Positions 35,292 through 47,134 of a stretch of DNA of 64,000 nucleotides are shown here, in pieces. Both the position numbers and the translations under genes were made by a program. How positions within the stretch are numbered: position 1 is the stretch's first letter; every line of letters begins with the position of its first letter. The notes under the pieces were generated by a model. The model was given only the letters and a program-made list of their open reading frames with translations, was not told the origin of the DNA and ran no database searches. This stretch comes from Tetradesmus obliquus (taxonomy: Eukaryota > Chlorophyta > Chlorophyceae > Sphaeropleales > Scenedesmaceae): positions 4,486,501-4,550,500 of the forward strand of contig CP126191.1 in the NCBI GenBank assembly GCA_030272155.1, given 5' to 3'.

Positions 35292-37829
35292 GAATTTATC
35301 AAATTTGAAGCCGTTTCAATGTCCTGGCTGCGGGATCAGGGTTGGCAAGGGTGTCGGTGCACCGCCACTAGAAACTCACTGGTCGGCTAAAATTCCTACT
35401 GGACGGTTTTGTCCCGTACGTTGCATCAACAAACAGATGAGGCCCTCACCTGCCTAGGACCGACATGCGAAAGGAAGCGCAGCGGCCTTTGCAGCGTCGC
35501 TACGGTCGAATTTTCCGGCCGGCACGCCTAGTGGCCCATTTTGGAAAGGTGCTGGGTGTGCATCGTGAAAGTTAATTTATTGTGTTATCTGTTTGTAATA
35601 TGTTGATTTTTTTTATTATTATTTTTTTTTTTGAAGCAAGAAAGTTACAAGGGCTGACCTACATAACTTTGCACTTGCTCCACAAAAAGATCCATTGAGA
35701 GAGTGAGGCAACCTGTTCCGCACTCACCCCACAGGTCTCTTGTACCAAGAGACGCTGTCACACGATCATGCAGACAGCCCCGTGCGGGGCAGCCCCGAAA
35801 GGCATCCAGGACCTGACCGAGTGCCCAGACTCCACTAAAATCACAGTCACGCAATGACGTCCTGTGATGTGTGACAGACCGTGACTGGCCCTTGAAACAA
35901 AAGCTGTCCATAGTGTAGCTGTCAGCTATCCATGCATGGTGACTTGCACACCTCTAAAAGCTGCACCTTACAGGCAGCATTACGACACACACACAAGACG
36001 CCTATTTATAGGTGACTGATTGTTAATATGTTGATTTATCAAATTTGAAGCCGTTTCAATGTCCTGGCTGCGGGATCAGGGTTGGCAAGGGTGTCGGTGC
36101 ACCGCCACTATTTTTTTTATTTTATTTTATTTTATTTTTTGAAGCAAATAATGCACCGCCACTAGAAACTCACTGGTCGGCTAAAATTCCTACTGGACGG
36201 TTTTGTCCCGTACGTTGCATCAACAAACATATGAGGCCCTCACCTGCCTAGGACCGACATGCGAAAGGAAGCGCAGCGGCCTTTGCAGCGTCGCTACGGT
36301 CGAATTTTCCGGCCGGCACGCCTAGTGGCCCATTTTGGAAAGGTGCTGGGTGTGCATCGTGAAAGTTAATTTATTGTTTTATCTGTTTGTAATATGTTGA
36401 TTTATCAAATTTGAAGCCGTTTCAATGTCCTGGCTGCGGGATCAGGGTTGGCAAGGGTGTCGGTGCACCGCCACTATTTTTTTTATTTTATTTTATTTTA
36501 TTTTTGAAGCAAATAATGCACCGCCACTAGAAACTCACTGGTCGGCTAAAATTCCTACTGGACGGTTTTGTCCCGTACGTTGCATCAACAAACATATGAG
36601 GCCCTCACCTGCCTAGGACCGACATGCGAAAGGAAGCGCAGCGGCCTTTGCAGCGTCGCTACGGTCGAATTTTCCGGCCGGCACGCCTAGTGGCCCATTT
36701 TGGAAAGGTGCTGGGTGTGCATCGTGAAAGTTAATTTATTGTTTTATCTGTTTGTGATATGTCGATTTATCAAATTTGAAGCCGTTTCAATGTCCTGGCT
36801 GCGGGATCAGGGTTGGCAAGGGTGTCGGTGCACCGCCACTAGAAACTCACTGGTCGGCTAAAATTCCTGCTGGACGGTTTTGTCCCGTACGTTGCATCAA
36901 CAAACATATGAGGCCCTCACCTGCCTAGGACCGACATGCGAAAGGAAGCGCAGCGGCCTTTGCAGCGTCGCTACGGTCGAATTTTCCGGCCGGCACGCCT
37001 AGTGGCCCATTTTGGAAAGGTGCTGGGTGTGCATCGTGAAAGTTAATTTATTGTGTTATCTGTTTGTAATATGTTGATTTATCAAATTTGAAGCCGTTTC
37101 AATGTCCTGGCTGCGAGATCAGGGTTGGCAAGGGTGTCGGTGCACCGCCACTAGAAACTCACTGGTCGGCTAAAATTCCTACTGGACGGTTTTGTCCCGT
37201 ACGTTGCATCAACAAACATATGAGGCCCTCACCTGCCTAGGACCGACATGCGAAAGGAAGCGCAGCGGCCTTTGCAGCGTCGCTACGGTCGAATTTTCCG
37301 GCCGGCACGCCTAGTGGCCCATTTTGGAAAGGTGCTGGGTGTGCATCGTGAAAGCTAATTTATTGTGTTATCTGTTTGTAATATGTTGATTTATCAAATT
37401 TGAAGCCGTTTCAATGTCCTGGCTGCGGGATCAGGGTTGGCAAGGGTGTCGGTGCACCGCCACTATTTTTTTTATTTTATTTTATTTTTTTTTGAAGCAA
37501 ATAATGCACCGCCACTAGAAACTCACTGGTCGGCTAAAATTCCTACTGGACGGTTTTGTCCCGTACGTTGCATCAACAAACATATGAGGCCCTCACCTGC
37601 CTAGGACCGACATGCGAAAGGAAGCGCAGCGGCCTTTGCAGCGTCGCTACGGTCGAATTTTCCGGCCGGCACGCCTAGTGGCCCATTTTGGAAAGGTGCT
37701 GGGTGTGCATCGTGAAAGTTAATTTATTGTTTTATCTGTTTGTAATATGTCGATTTATCAAATTTGAAGCCGTTTCAATGTCCTGGCTGCGGGATCAGGG
37801 TTGGCAAGGGTGTCGGTGCACCGCCACTA
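35292..37829. repeat. 312-bp satellite array, block 3
   Basis: Eight or so monomers, one split by a B insert. It includes monomers with private changes (tttgtgatatgtcg at 36,755; cctgctggacgg at 36,868; ctgcgagatcagg at 37,114) that recur at an offset of about 11,843 bp in block 5 and nowhere else. These private changes support the segmental duplication. Confidence 0.95.
35610..36023 (-). mobile_element. B insert, copy 14
   Basis: Same junctions; the T tract has ttattattatt, homologous to copies 7 and 16. Confidence 0.88.
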
Positions 37830-38486
37830 TTTTTTTTATTTTTTTTTTTTTATTTTTTTTTTTTTTTGAAGCAAGAAAGTTACAAGGGCTGACCTACATA
37901 ACTGTGCACTTGCTCCACAAAAAGATCCATTGAGAGAGTGAGGCAACCTGTTCCGCACTCACCCCACAGGTCTCTTGTACCAAGAGACGCTGTCACACGA
38001 TCATGCAGACAGCCCCGTGCGGGGCAGCCCCGAAAGGCATCCAGGACCTGACCGAGTGCCCAGACTCCCCTAAAATCACAGTTACGCAATGACGTCCTGT
38101 GATGTATGACAGACCGTGACTGGCCCTTGAGACAAAAGCTGTCCATAGTGTAGCTGTCAGCTATCAATGCATGGTGACTTGCACACCTCTGAAAGCTGCA
38201 CCTCACAGGCAGCATTACGATACACACACACAAGACGCCTATTTATAGGTGACTGATTGTCGACACAGACAATCACCACCTGTCTATTAAGTCAACAAGT
38301 TTGATCTCAGGCGACCTTCCTTGCAGCCATGCAAACGGTATCCCACAACCCAACCTAACATCTACTTCCACCCTATCCCATTCCCTCTGAATTTGCTGCC
38401 GTAGCTCTGCCAGAAACCTGCACGCCACAGCCTTAGCAACGTATGATGAGCTGCCCGGCTCGCCAGCTGCAAACCGTTGGCTGCCC

Positions 38487-38529
<43 letters not shown>

Positions 38530-39541
38530 TGTTGTCCTCCGCACCGCTGTTGCTGTGGCTCTGCGATTGCAAACTGTTGCCTGCATTGCGGCTGCTGCCG
38601 CCATCGCTACCACCCGCACTGGCCACAGTCACGCCAGCCCTGCTGCTGCTGCAGCGCACCACCCAAATGGATTCCAACAGCAGCAGACGCAGCTGCGTCC
38701 ACAACTGCTGCTGCCCTGCTGGCGGCGCCCACACACTGAAGTCATCCAGCAGCAGCAGACGGCTGTTATTAACAGGGACCACTGCTCCTGGCTGCACAAG
38801 CTGCCACACCTGTTGCGCATACCACTGCCACACTGCTGCAGCTGTTGGGCACTCCACAAACAAGTGGGTGAGGGTCTCCAGTTGCTGCGGCTGCTGACAC
38901 TGCTGTGCTGGGCATGCAAAGTGAGCCGGCGCGCGCCTGCTGGATGCCAGCATGCGCCGTGCGCCTACCTTCACTCCTGCATGCAGAAGCCGCCAGCCAA
39001 ACACTCGCAGCCGCCTCGGCAGCTGGGTGTCTTTCAGCCTCTGATAACTCGCCACCCAGCGGTGCTGCCTGGCATTGGCAGCACCCATGGATTGAGTGAT
39101 CGGGTCCAGTAGATCATTGTGTGCTGGGCAGCTGATGCACTGCTGTTGCTGCTCCTGTTGCTGCCGCTGAGCCGTGACCACTGCTGCTGCTGTTGCTGCG
39201 CGCTGTCTTGGCAGCTCCCGCTCCCTGGACGGATCCATCCAGGACGCATGGTAAGCTGCCATCATCAAAAAAAAATCAAAAAAAAACTGCCATCATAGCT
39301 GCATCGCTAAACCGCTGGCTGTCACTGCTGCTGCTGCTGCGATTGCCAGGCGCCTCGCTACTGTGCTGCATTTGCTGGAAAGACCGTTTCTGAGCTGCCT
39401 CCATCTCCTGCAAGCCGTCCTGTGGCGCCTCAGCACCCAGGCGGTTGCGCCACAGCCGCGGGCGCATGCCTACACCTGACACCCACCCCTCTTTGCACTG
39501 CCGGCTGCATTGCTCCTGCAGCAGCCTGCATGTTGCCACCC
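37830..39541 (-). mobile_element. LINE block L3 (type II, uninterrupted CTG run)
   Basis: The simplest of the five blocks: poly(T), LINE 3' end, the type II 3' UTR deletion, then the open frame up to the common right end. It shows the empty sites for the fold-back, type I and 80 bp insertions found in L2 and L4, and so gives the ancestral arrangement. Confidence 0.9.
38273..39268 (-). pseudogene. LINE zf-RVT C-terminal frame, L3 copy
   Basis: 331 codons on the minus strand: N-terminal Gln/Ala-rich stretch, zf-RVT-like region at residues about 85-155, a Ser run encoded by the CAG repeat (about residues 248-260), then a C-terminal part with LAELRQQIQREWDRVEVDV and FAWLQGRSPEIKLVD. The frame ends at VDLIDRW in the fused 3' UTR, where the fuller L1 copy continues VDFWQKWGALYRVG. 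Reverse transcriptase and endonuclease are missing. The enzyme context is inferred from the zf-RVT pattern alone. Confidence 0.75.
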
Positions 39542-39931
39542 GAATTTATCAAATTTGAAGCCGTTTCAATGTCCTGGCTGCGGGATCAGGGTTGGCAAGG
39601 GTGTCGGTGCACCGCCACTAGAAACTCACTGGTCGGCTAAAATTCCTACTGGACGGTTTTGTCCCGTACGTTGCATCAACAAACAGATGAGGCCCTCACC
39701 TGCCTAGGACCGACATGCGAAAGGAAGCGCAGCGGCCTTCGCAGCGTCGCTACGGTCGAATTCTCGGGCCGGCACGCCTAGTGGCCCATTTTGGAAAGGT
39801 GCTGGGTGTGCATCGTGAAAGTTAGTTTATTGTTTTATCTCTTTGTAATATGTTAACTAATCAAATTTGAAGCCGTTCCAATGTCCTGGCTGCAGGATGA
39901 GGGTTGGCAAGGGTGACGCTGGGCATGTCCA
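39542..39931. repeat. Decayed end monomer (unit 1)
   Basis: One normal monomer, then one with many changes (ttctcgggccgg, agttagttta, atgttaactaatc, gttccaatgtc). It breaks off at ggcaagggtgacg. The same sequence ends unit 2 at 51,388-51,777. Divergence at an array edge, away from exchange, is the usual pattern for satellites. Confidence 0.85.
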
Positions 39932-39999
39932 CCACCTGACCAAGTGGCAAGAATCGACTATAATCACAGCCATTCGACGAACAACTGTGATGTGTACGT
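39932..39999 (-). mobile_element. Old LINE relic (unit 1 copy)
   Basis: acctgaccaagtgg and cagccattcgacg...ctgtgatgtgtac align along their length with the LINE 3' region (acctgaccgagtgc; cagtcacgcaatgacg...ctgtgatgtgtgac), with roughly one base in four changed by eye. It is much older than the other copies and has no visible tail. Confidence 0.6.
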
Positions 40000-40114
40000 T
40001 GAAACTATCCCTAAACACCAAACATGTGCATGGTCCAGAACCAAACAATGCTTTTTCTTGATCTTGTGGTCATGCATGGCAGTCAGTGCTAGCGTCCGTT
40101 GACCTGCTGCCAAA
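40000..40114 (-). pseudogene. Duplicated 3' flank of the NAD kinase gene
   Basis: Identical to 51,846-51,960. On the minus strand it carries the codons for the original kinase C-terminus (..QVNGR, stop at 40,089-40,091) and downstream flank, with no gene body beside it. It was carried here by the 11.85 kb duplication. Confidence 0.75.
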
Positions 40115-40530
40115 TTTTTTTTTTTTTTTTTTTTTTTTTGAAGCAAGAAAGTTACAAGGGCTGACCTACATAACTGTGCACTTGCTCCACAAAAAGATCC
40201 ATTGAGAGAGTGAGGCAACCTGTTCCGCACTCACCCCACAGGTCTCTTGTACCAAGAGACGCTGTCACACGATCATGCAGACAGCCCCGTGCGGGGCAGC
40301 CCCGAAAGGCATCCAGGACCTGACCGAGTGCCCAGACTCCACTAAAATCACAGTCACGCAATGACGTCCTGTGATGTGTGACAGACCGTGACTGGCCCTT
40401 GAAACAAAAGCTGTCCATAGTGTAGCTGTCAGCTATCCATGCATGGTGACTTGCACACCTCTAAAAGCTGCACCTTACAGGCAGCATTACGACACACACA
40501 CAAGACGCCTATTTATAGGTGACTGATTGT
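40115..40530 (-). mobile_element. Hybrid LINE 3' end at the duplication junction
   Basis: The left side matches the LINE inserted at the end of NAD kinase (flank ctgctgccaaa, then T's, then aactgtgcac). The right side matches a B insert (ctatccatgc and the truncation at gattgttaatatg). The switch lies between about 40,170 and 40,375, within sequence common to both. This is the expected product of unequal crossing-over between two LINE copies in direct orientation. Confidence 0.85.
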
Positions 40531-43500
40531 TAATATGTTGATTTATCAAATTTGAAGCCGTTTCAATGTCCTGGCTGCGGGATCAGGGTTGGCAAGGGTG
40601 TCGGTGCACCGCCACTATTTTTTTTATTTTATTTTATTTTATTTTTTGAAGCAAATAATGCACCGCCACTAGAAACTCACTGGTCGGCTAAAATTCCTAC
40701 TGGACGGTTTTGTCCCGTACGTTGCATCAACAAACATATGAGGCCCTCACCTGCCTAGGACCGACATGCGAAAGGAAGCGCAGCGGCCTTTGCAGCGTCG
40801 CTACGGTCGAATTTTCCGGCCGGCACGCCTAGTGGCCCATTTTAAAAAGGTGCTGGGTGTGCATCGTGAAAGTTAATTTATTGTTTTATCTGTTTGTAAT
40901 ATGTTGATTTATCAAATTTGAAGCCGTTTCAATGTCCTGGCTGCGGGATCAGGGTTGGCAAGGGTGTCGGTGCACCGCCACTAGAAACTCACTGGTCGGC
41001 TAAAATTCCTACTGGACGGTTTTGTCCCGTACGTTGCATCAACAAACATATGAGGCCCTCACCTGCCTAGGACCGACATGCGAAAGGAAGCGCAGCGGCC
41101 TTTGCAGCGTCGCTACGGTCGAATTTTCCGGCCGGCACGCCTAGTGGCCCATTTTGGAAAGGTGCTGGGTGTGCATCGTGAAAGTTAATTTATTGTGTTA
41201 TCTGTTTGTAATATGTTGATTTATCAAATTTGAAGCCGTTTCAATGTCCTGGCTGCGGGATCAGGGTTGGCAAGGGTGTCGGTGCACCGCCACTATTTTT
41301 TTTTATTTTTTTATTTTTTTTTTGAAGCAAATAATGCACCGCCACTAGAAACTCACTGGTCGGCTAAAATTCCTACTGGACGGTTTTGTCCCGTACGTTG
41401 CATCAACAAACATATGAGGCCCTCACCTGCCTAGGACCGACATGCGAAAGGAAGCGCAGCGGCCTTTGCAGCGTCGCTACGGTCGAATTTTCCGGCCGGC
41501 ACGCCTAGTGGCCCATTTTGGAAAGGTGCTGGGTGTGCATCGTGAAAGTTAATTTATTGTGTTATCTGTTTGTAATATGTTGATTTTTTTTTATTTTTTT
41601 TTTTTTTTGAAGCAAGAAAGTTACAAGGGCTGACCTACATAACTTTGCACTTGCTCCACAAAAAGATCCATTGAGAGAGTGAGGCAACCTGTTCCGCACT
41701 CACCCCACAGGTCTCTTGTACCAAGAGACGCTGTCACACGATCATGCAGACAGCCCCGTGCGGGGCAGCCCCGAAAGGCATCCAGGACCTGACCGAGTGC
41801 CCAGACTCCACTAAAATCACAGTCACGCAATGACGTCCTGTGATGTGTGACAGACCGTGACTGGCCCTTGAAACAAAAGCTGTCCATAGTGTAGCTGTCA
41901 GCTATCCATGCATGGTGACTTGCACACCTCTAAAAGCTGCACCTTACAGGCAGCATTACGACACACACACAAGACGCCTATTTATAGGTGACTGATTGTT
42001 AATATGTTGATTTATCAAATTTGAAGCCGTTTCAATGTCCTGGCTGCGGGATCAGGGTTGGCAAGGGTGTCGGTGCACCGCCACTATTTTTTTTATTTTA
42101 TTTTATTTTATTTTTTGAAGCAAATAATGCACCGCCACTAGAAACTCACTGGTCGGCTAAAATTCCTACTGGACGGTTTTGTCCCGTACGTTGCATCAAC
42201 AAACATATGAGGCCCTCACCTGCCTAGGACCGACATGCGAAAGGAAGCGCAGCGGCCTTTGCAGCGTCGCTACGGTCGAATTTTCCGGCCGGCACGCCTA
42301 GTGGCCCATTTTAAAAAGGTGCTGGGTGTGCATCGTGAAAGTTAATTTATTGTTTTATCTGTTTGTAATATGTTGATTTATCAAATTTGAAGCCGTTTCA
42401 ATGTCCTGGCTGCGGGATCAGGGTTGGCAAGGGTGTCGGTGCACCGCCACTAGAAACTCACTGGTCGGCTAAAATTCCTACTGGACGGTTTTGTCCCGTA
42501 CGTTGCATCAACAAACATATGAGGCCCTCACCTGCCTAGGACCGACATGCGAAAGGAAGCGCAGCGGCCTTTGCAGCGTCGCTACGGTCGAATTTTCCGG
42601 CCGGCACGCCTAGTGGCCCATTTTGGAAAGGTGCTGGGTGTGCATCGTGAAAGTTAATTTATTGTGTTATCTGTTTGTAATATGTTGATTTATCAAATTT
42701 GAAGCCGTTTCAATGTCCTGGCTGCGGGATCAGGGTTGGCAAGGGTGTCGGTGCACCGCCACTATTTTTTTTATTTTATTTTATTTTATTTTTGAAGCAA
42801 ATAATGCACCGCCACTAGAAACTCACTGGTCGGCTAAAATTCCTACTGGACGGTTTTGTCCCGTACGTTGCATCAACAAACATATGAGGCCCTCACCTGC
42901 CTAGGACCGACATGCGAAAGGAAGGGCAGCGGCCTTTGCAGCGTCGCTACGGTCGAATTTTCCGGCCGGCACGCCTAGTGGCCCATTTTGGAAAGGTGCT
43001 GGGTGTGCATCGTGAAAGTTAATTTATTGTGTTATCTGTTTGTAATATGTTGATTTATCAAATTTGAAGCCGTTTCAATGTCCTGGCTGCGGGATCAGGG
43101 TTGGCAAGGGTGTCGGTGCACCGCCACTAGAAACTCACTGGTCGGCTAAAATTCCTACTGGACGGTTTTGTCCCGTACGTTGCATCAACAAACATATGAG
43201 GCCCTCACCTGCCTAGGACCGACATGCGAAAGGAAGCGCAGCGGCCTTTGCAGCGTCGCTACGGTCGAATTTTCCGGCCGGCACGCCTAGTGGCCCATTT
43301 TGGAAAGGTGCTGGGTGTGCATCGTGAAAGTTAATTTATTGTGTTATCTGTTTGTAATATGTTGATTTATCAAATTTGAAGCCGTTTCAATGTCCTGGCT
43401 GCGGGATCAGGGTTGGCAAGGGTGTCGGTGCACCGCCACTATTTTTTTTATTTTATTTTATTTTATTTTTGAAGCAAATAATGCACCGCCACTAGAAACT

Positions 43501-44481
43501 CACTGGTCGGCTAAAATTCCTACTGGACGGTTTTGTCCCGTACGTTGCATCAACAAACATATGAGGCCCTCACCTGCCTAGGACCGACATGCGAAAGGAA
43601 GGGCAGCGGCCTTTGCAGCGTCGCTACGGTCGAATTTTCCGGCCGGCACGCCTAGTGGCCCATTTTGGAAAGGTGCTGGGTGTGCATCGTGAAAGTTAAT
43701 TTATTGTGTTATCTGTTTGTAATATGTTGATTTATCAAATTTGAAGCCGTTTCAATGTCCTGGCTGCGGGATCAGGGTTGGCAAGGGTGTCGGTGCACCG
43801 CCACTAGAAACTCACTGGTCGGCTAAAATTCCTACTGGACGGTTTTGTCCCGTACGTTGCATCAACAAACATATGAGGCCCTCACCTGCCTAGGACCGAC
43901 ATGCGAAAGGAAGCGCAGCGGCCTTTGCAGCGTCGCTACGGTCGAATTTTCCGGCCGGCACGCCTAGTGGCCCATTTTGGAAAGGTGCTGGGTGTGCATC
44001 GTGAAAGCTAATTTATTGTGTTATCTGTTTGTAATATGTTGATTTATCAAATTTGAAGCCGTTTCAATGTCCTGGCTGCGGGATCAGGGTTGGCAAGGGT
44101 GTCGGTGCACCGCCACTATTTTTTTTATTTTATTTTATTTTTTTTTGAAGCAAATAATGCACCGCCACTAGAAACTCACTGGTCGGCTAAAATTCCTACT
44201 GGACGGTTTTGTCCCGTACGTTGCATCAACAAACATATGAGGCCCTCACCTGCCTAGGACCGACATGCGAAAGGAAGCGCAGCGGCCTTTGCAGCGTCGC
44301 TACGGTCGAATTTTCCGGCCGGCACGCCTAGTGGCCCATTTTGGAAAGGTGCTGGGTGTGCATCGTGAAAGTTAATTTATTGTTTTATCTGTTTGTAATA
44401 TGTCGATTTATCAAATTTGAAGCCGTTTCAATGTCCTGGCTGCGGGATCAGGGTTGGCAAGGGTGTCGGTGCACCGCCACT
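40531..44481. repeat. 312-bp satellite array, block 4
   Basis: Copies the arrangement of 29.36-32.64 kb. A 677 bp unit (one micro-insert monomer with ggaagggcagc plus one plain monomer) at 42.67-43.34 kb is immediately repeated at 43.35-44.02 kb, whereas unit 1 has it once. Confidence 0.96.
41586..41999 (-). mobile_element. B insert, copy 15
   Basis: Same junctions; homologous to copy 13 at an offset of 11,168 bp. Confidence 0.88.
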
Positions 44482-44647
44482 ATTTTTTTTATTTTTATTT
44501 TTATTTTTTTTTTTTTTTTTGAAGCAAGAAAGTTACAAGGGCTGACCTGTGGGGTGAGTGCGGAACAGGTTGCCTCACTCTCTCAATGGATCTTTTTGTG
44601 GAGCAAGTGCACAGTTATGTAGGTCAGCCCTTGTAACTTTCTTGCTT

Positions 44648-44684
<37 letters not shown>

Positions 44685-45287
44685 AAGGGCTGACCTACAT
44701 AACTGTGCACTTGCTCCACAAAAAGATCCATTGAGAGAGTGAGGCAACCTGTTCCGCACTCACCCCACAGGTCTCTTGTACCAAGAGACGCTGTCACACG
44801 ATCATGCAGACAGCCCCGTGCGGGGCAGCCCCGAAAGGCATCCAGGACCTGACCGAGTGCCCAGACTCCCCTAAAATCACAGTTACGCAATGACGTCCTG
44901 TGATGTATGACAGACCGTGACTGGCCCTTGAGACAAAAGCTGTCCATAGTGTAGCTGTCAGCTATCAATGCATGGTGACTTGCACACCTCTGAAAGCTGC
45001 ACCTCACAGGCAGCATTACGATACACACACACAAGACGCCTATTTATAGGTGACTGATTGTCGACACAGACAATCACCACCTGTCTATTAAGTCAACAAG
45101 TTTGATCTCAGGCGACCTTCCTTGCAGCCATGCAAACGGTATCCCACAACCCAACCTAACATCTACTTCCACCCTATCCCATTCCCTCTGAATTTGCTGC
45201 CGTAGCTCTGCCAGAAACCTGCACGCCACAGCCTTAGCAACGTATGATGAGCTGCCCGGCTCGCCAGCTGCAAACCGTTGGCTGCCC

Positions 45288-45365
<78 letters not shown>

Positions 45366-47134
45366 AAGCAAGAAAGTTACAAGGGCTGACCTACATAACT
45401 GTGCACTTGCTCCACAAAAAGATCCATTGAGAGAGTGAGGCAACCTGTTCCGCACTCACCCCACAGGTCTCTTGTACCAAGAGACGCTGTCACACGATCA
45501 TGCAGACAGCCCCGTGCGGGGCAGCCCCGAAAGGCATCCAGGACCTGACCGAGTGCCCAGACTCCACTAAAATCACAGTCACGCAATGACGTCCTGTGAT
45601 GTGTGACAGACCGTGACTGGCCCTTGAAACAAAAGCTGTCCATAGTGTAGCTGTCAGCTATTTTTTTTTTTTTTTTTTTTTTTTTTGAAGCAAGAAAGTT
45701 ACAAGGGCTGACCTACATAACTGTGCACTTGCTCCGCTGTCAGCTGTCAGCTATCAATGCATGGTGACTTGCACACCTCTAAAAGCTGCACCTTACAGGC
45801 AGCATTACGACACACACACAAGACGCCTATTTATAGGTGACTGATTGTCGACACAGACAATCGCCACCTGTCTATTCATAGACTCTCCACTTCATGCAAA
45901 GCACATCCTGCTATTGACCGAACATACCCCTATGAGACATGTGGCAATATGTAAAAAAAATGACACCAACACAGACACACATATACACACACGCAAACTT
46001 ATCAGCACATGCCTGCGCACATAATCATACTCTGCTACCACATAATCATACTCTGCTACAGTCACGCAATGACGTCCTGTGATGTGTGACAGACCGTGAC
46101 TGGCCCTGCTGCTGCTGTTGCTGTTGTCCTCCGCACCGCTGTTGCTGTGGCTCTGCGATTGCAAACTGTTGCCTGCATTGCGGCTGCTGCCGCCATCGCT
46201 ACCACCCGCACTGGCCACAGTCACGCCAGCCCTGCTGCTGCTGCAGCGCACCACCCAAATGGATTCCAACAGCAGCAGACGCAGCTGCGTCCACAACTGC
46301 TGCTGCCCTGCTGGCGGCGCCCACACACTGAAGTCATCCAGCAGCAGCAGACGGCTGTTATTAACAGGGACCACTGCTCCTGGCTGCACAAGCTGCCACA
46401 CCTGTTGCGCATACCACTGCCACACTGCTGCAGCTGTTGGGCACTCCACAAACAAGTGGGTGAGGGTCTCCAGTTGCTGCGGCTGCTGACACTGCTGTGC
46501 TGGGCATGCAAAGTGAGCCGGCGCGCGCCTGCTGGATGCCAGCATGCGCCGTGCGCCTACCTTCACTCCTGCATGCAGAAGCCGCCAGCCAAACACTCGC
46601 AGCCGCCTCGGCAGCTGGGTGTCTTTCAGCCTCTGATAACTCGCCACCCAGCGGTGCTGCCTGGCATTGGCAGCACCCATGGATTGAGTGATCGGGTCCA
46701 GTAGATCATTGTGTGCTGGGCAGCTGATGCACTGCTGTTGCTGCTCCTGTTGCTGCCGCTGAGCCGTGACCACTGCTGCTGCTGTTGCTGCGCGCTGTCT
46801 TGGCAGCTCCCGCTCCCTGGACGGATCCATCCAGGACGCATGGTAAGCTGCCATCATCAAAAAAAAATCAAAAAAAAAACTGCCATCATAGCTGCATCGC
46901 TAAACCGCTGGCTGTCACTGCTGCTGCTGCTGCGATTGCCAGGCGCCTCGCTACTGTGCTGCATTTGCTGGAAAGACCGTTTCTGAGCTGCCTCCATCTC
47001 CTGCAAGCCGTCCTGTGGCGCCTCAGCACCCAGGCGGTTGCGCCACAGCCGCGGGCGCATGCCTACACCTGACACCCACCCCTCTTTGCACTGCCGGCTG
47101 CATTGCTCCTGCAGCAGCCTGCATGTTGCCACCC
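44482..47134 (-). mobile_element. Compound LINE block L4
   Basis: Duplicate of L2 with the same nested insertions: fold-back at 44,549-44,682, type I copy at 45,327-46,106 and 80 bp insert at 45,662-45,741. It differs from L2 mainly in homopolymer lengths; for instance, L2 has an extra C before tgaagcaag at 33,520. Confidence 0.88.
45892..46860 (-). pseudogene. LINE zf-RVT C-terminal frame, L4 copy
   Basis: Same 322-codon frame as the L2 copy with the same non-LINE end. The zf-RVT residues are unchanged. Confidence 0.7.

Larger units (their letters stand above)
29000..40200. repeat. ~11.85-kb tandem duplication, unit 1 (edges approximate)
   Basis: LINE blocks L2 and L3, the satellite between them, the decayed end monomer and a 3' flank of the NAD kinase gene are repeated about 11,843-11,846 bp downstream. 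Offsets are 11,843 for the zf-RVT frames (34,049 to 45,892) and about 11,846 for the end monomer (39,857 to 51,703). Left of 31.9 kb the offset is 11,168 because unit 2 holds one extra 677 bp pair of monomers. Confidence 0.88.
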
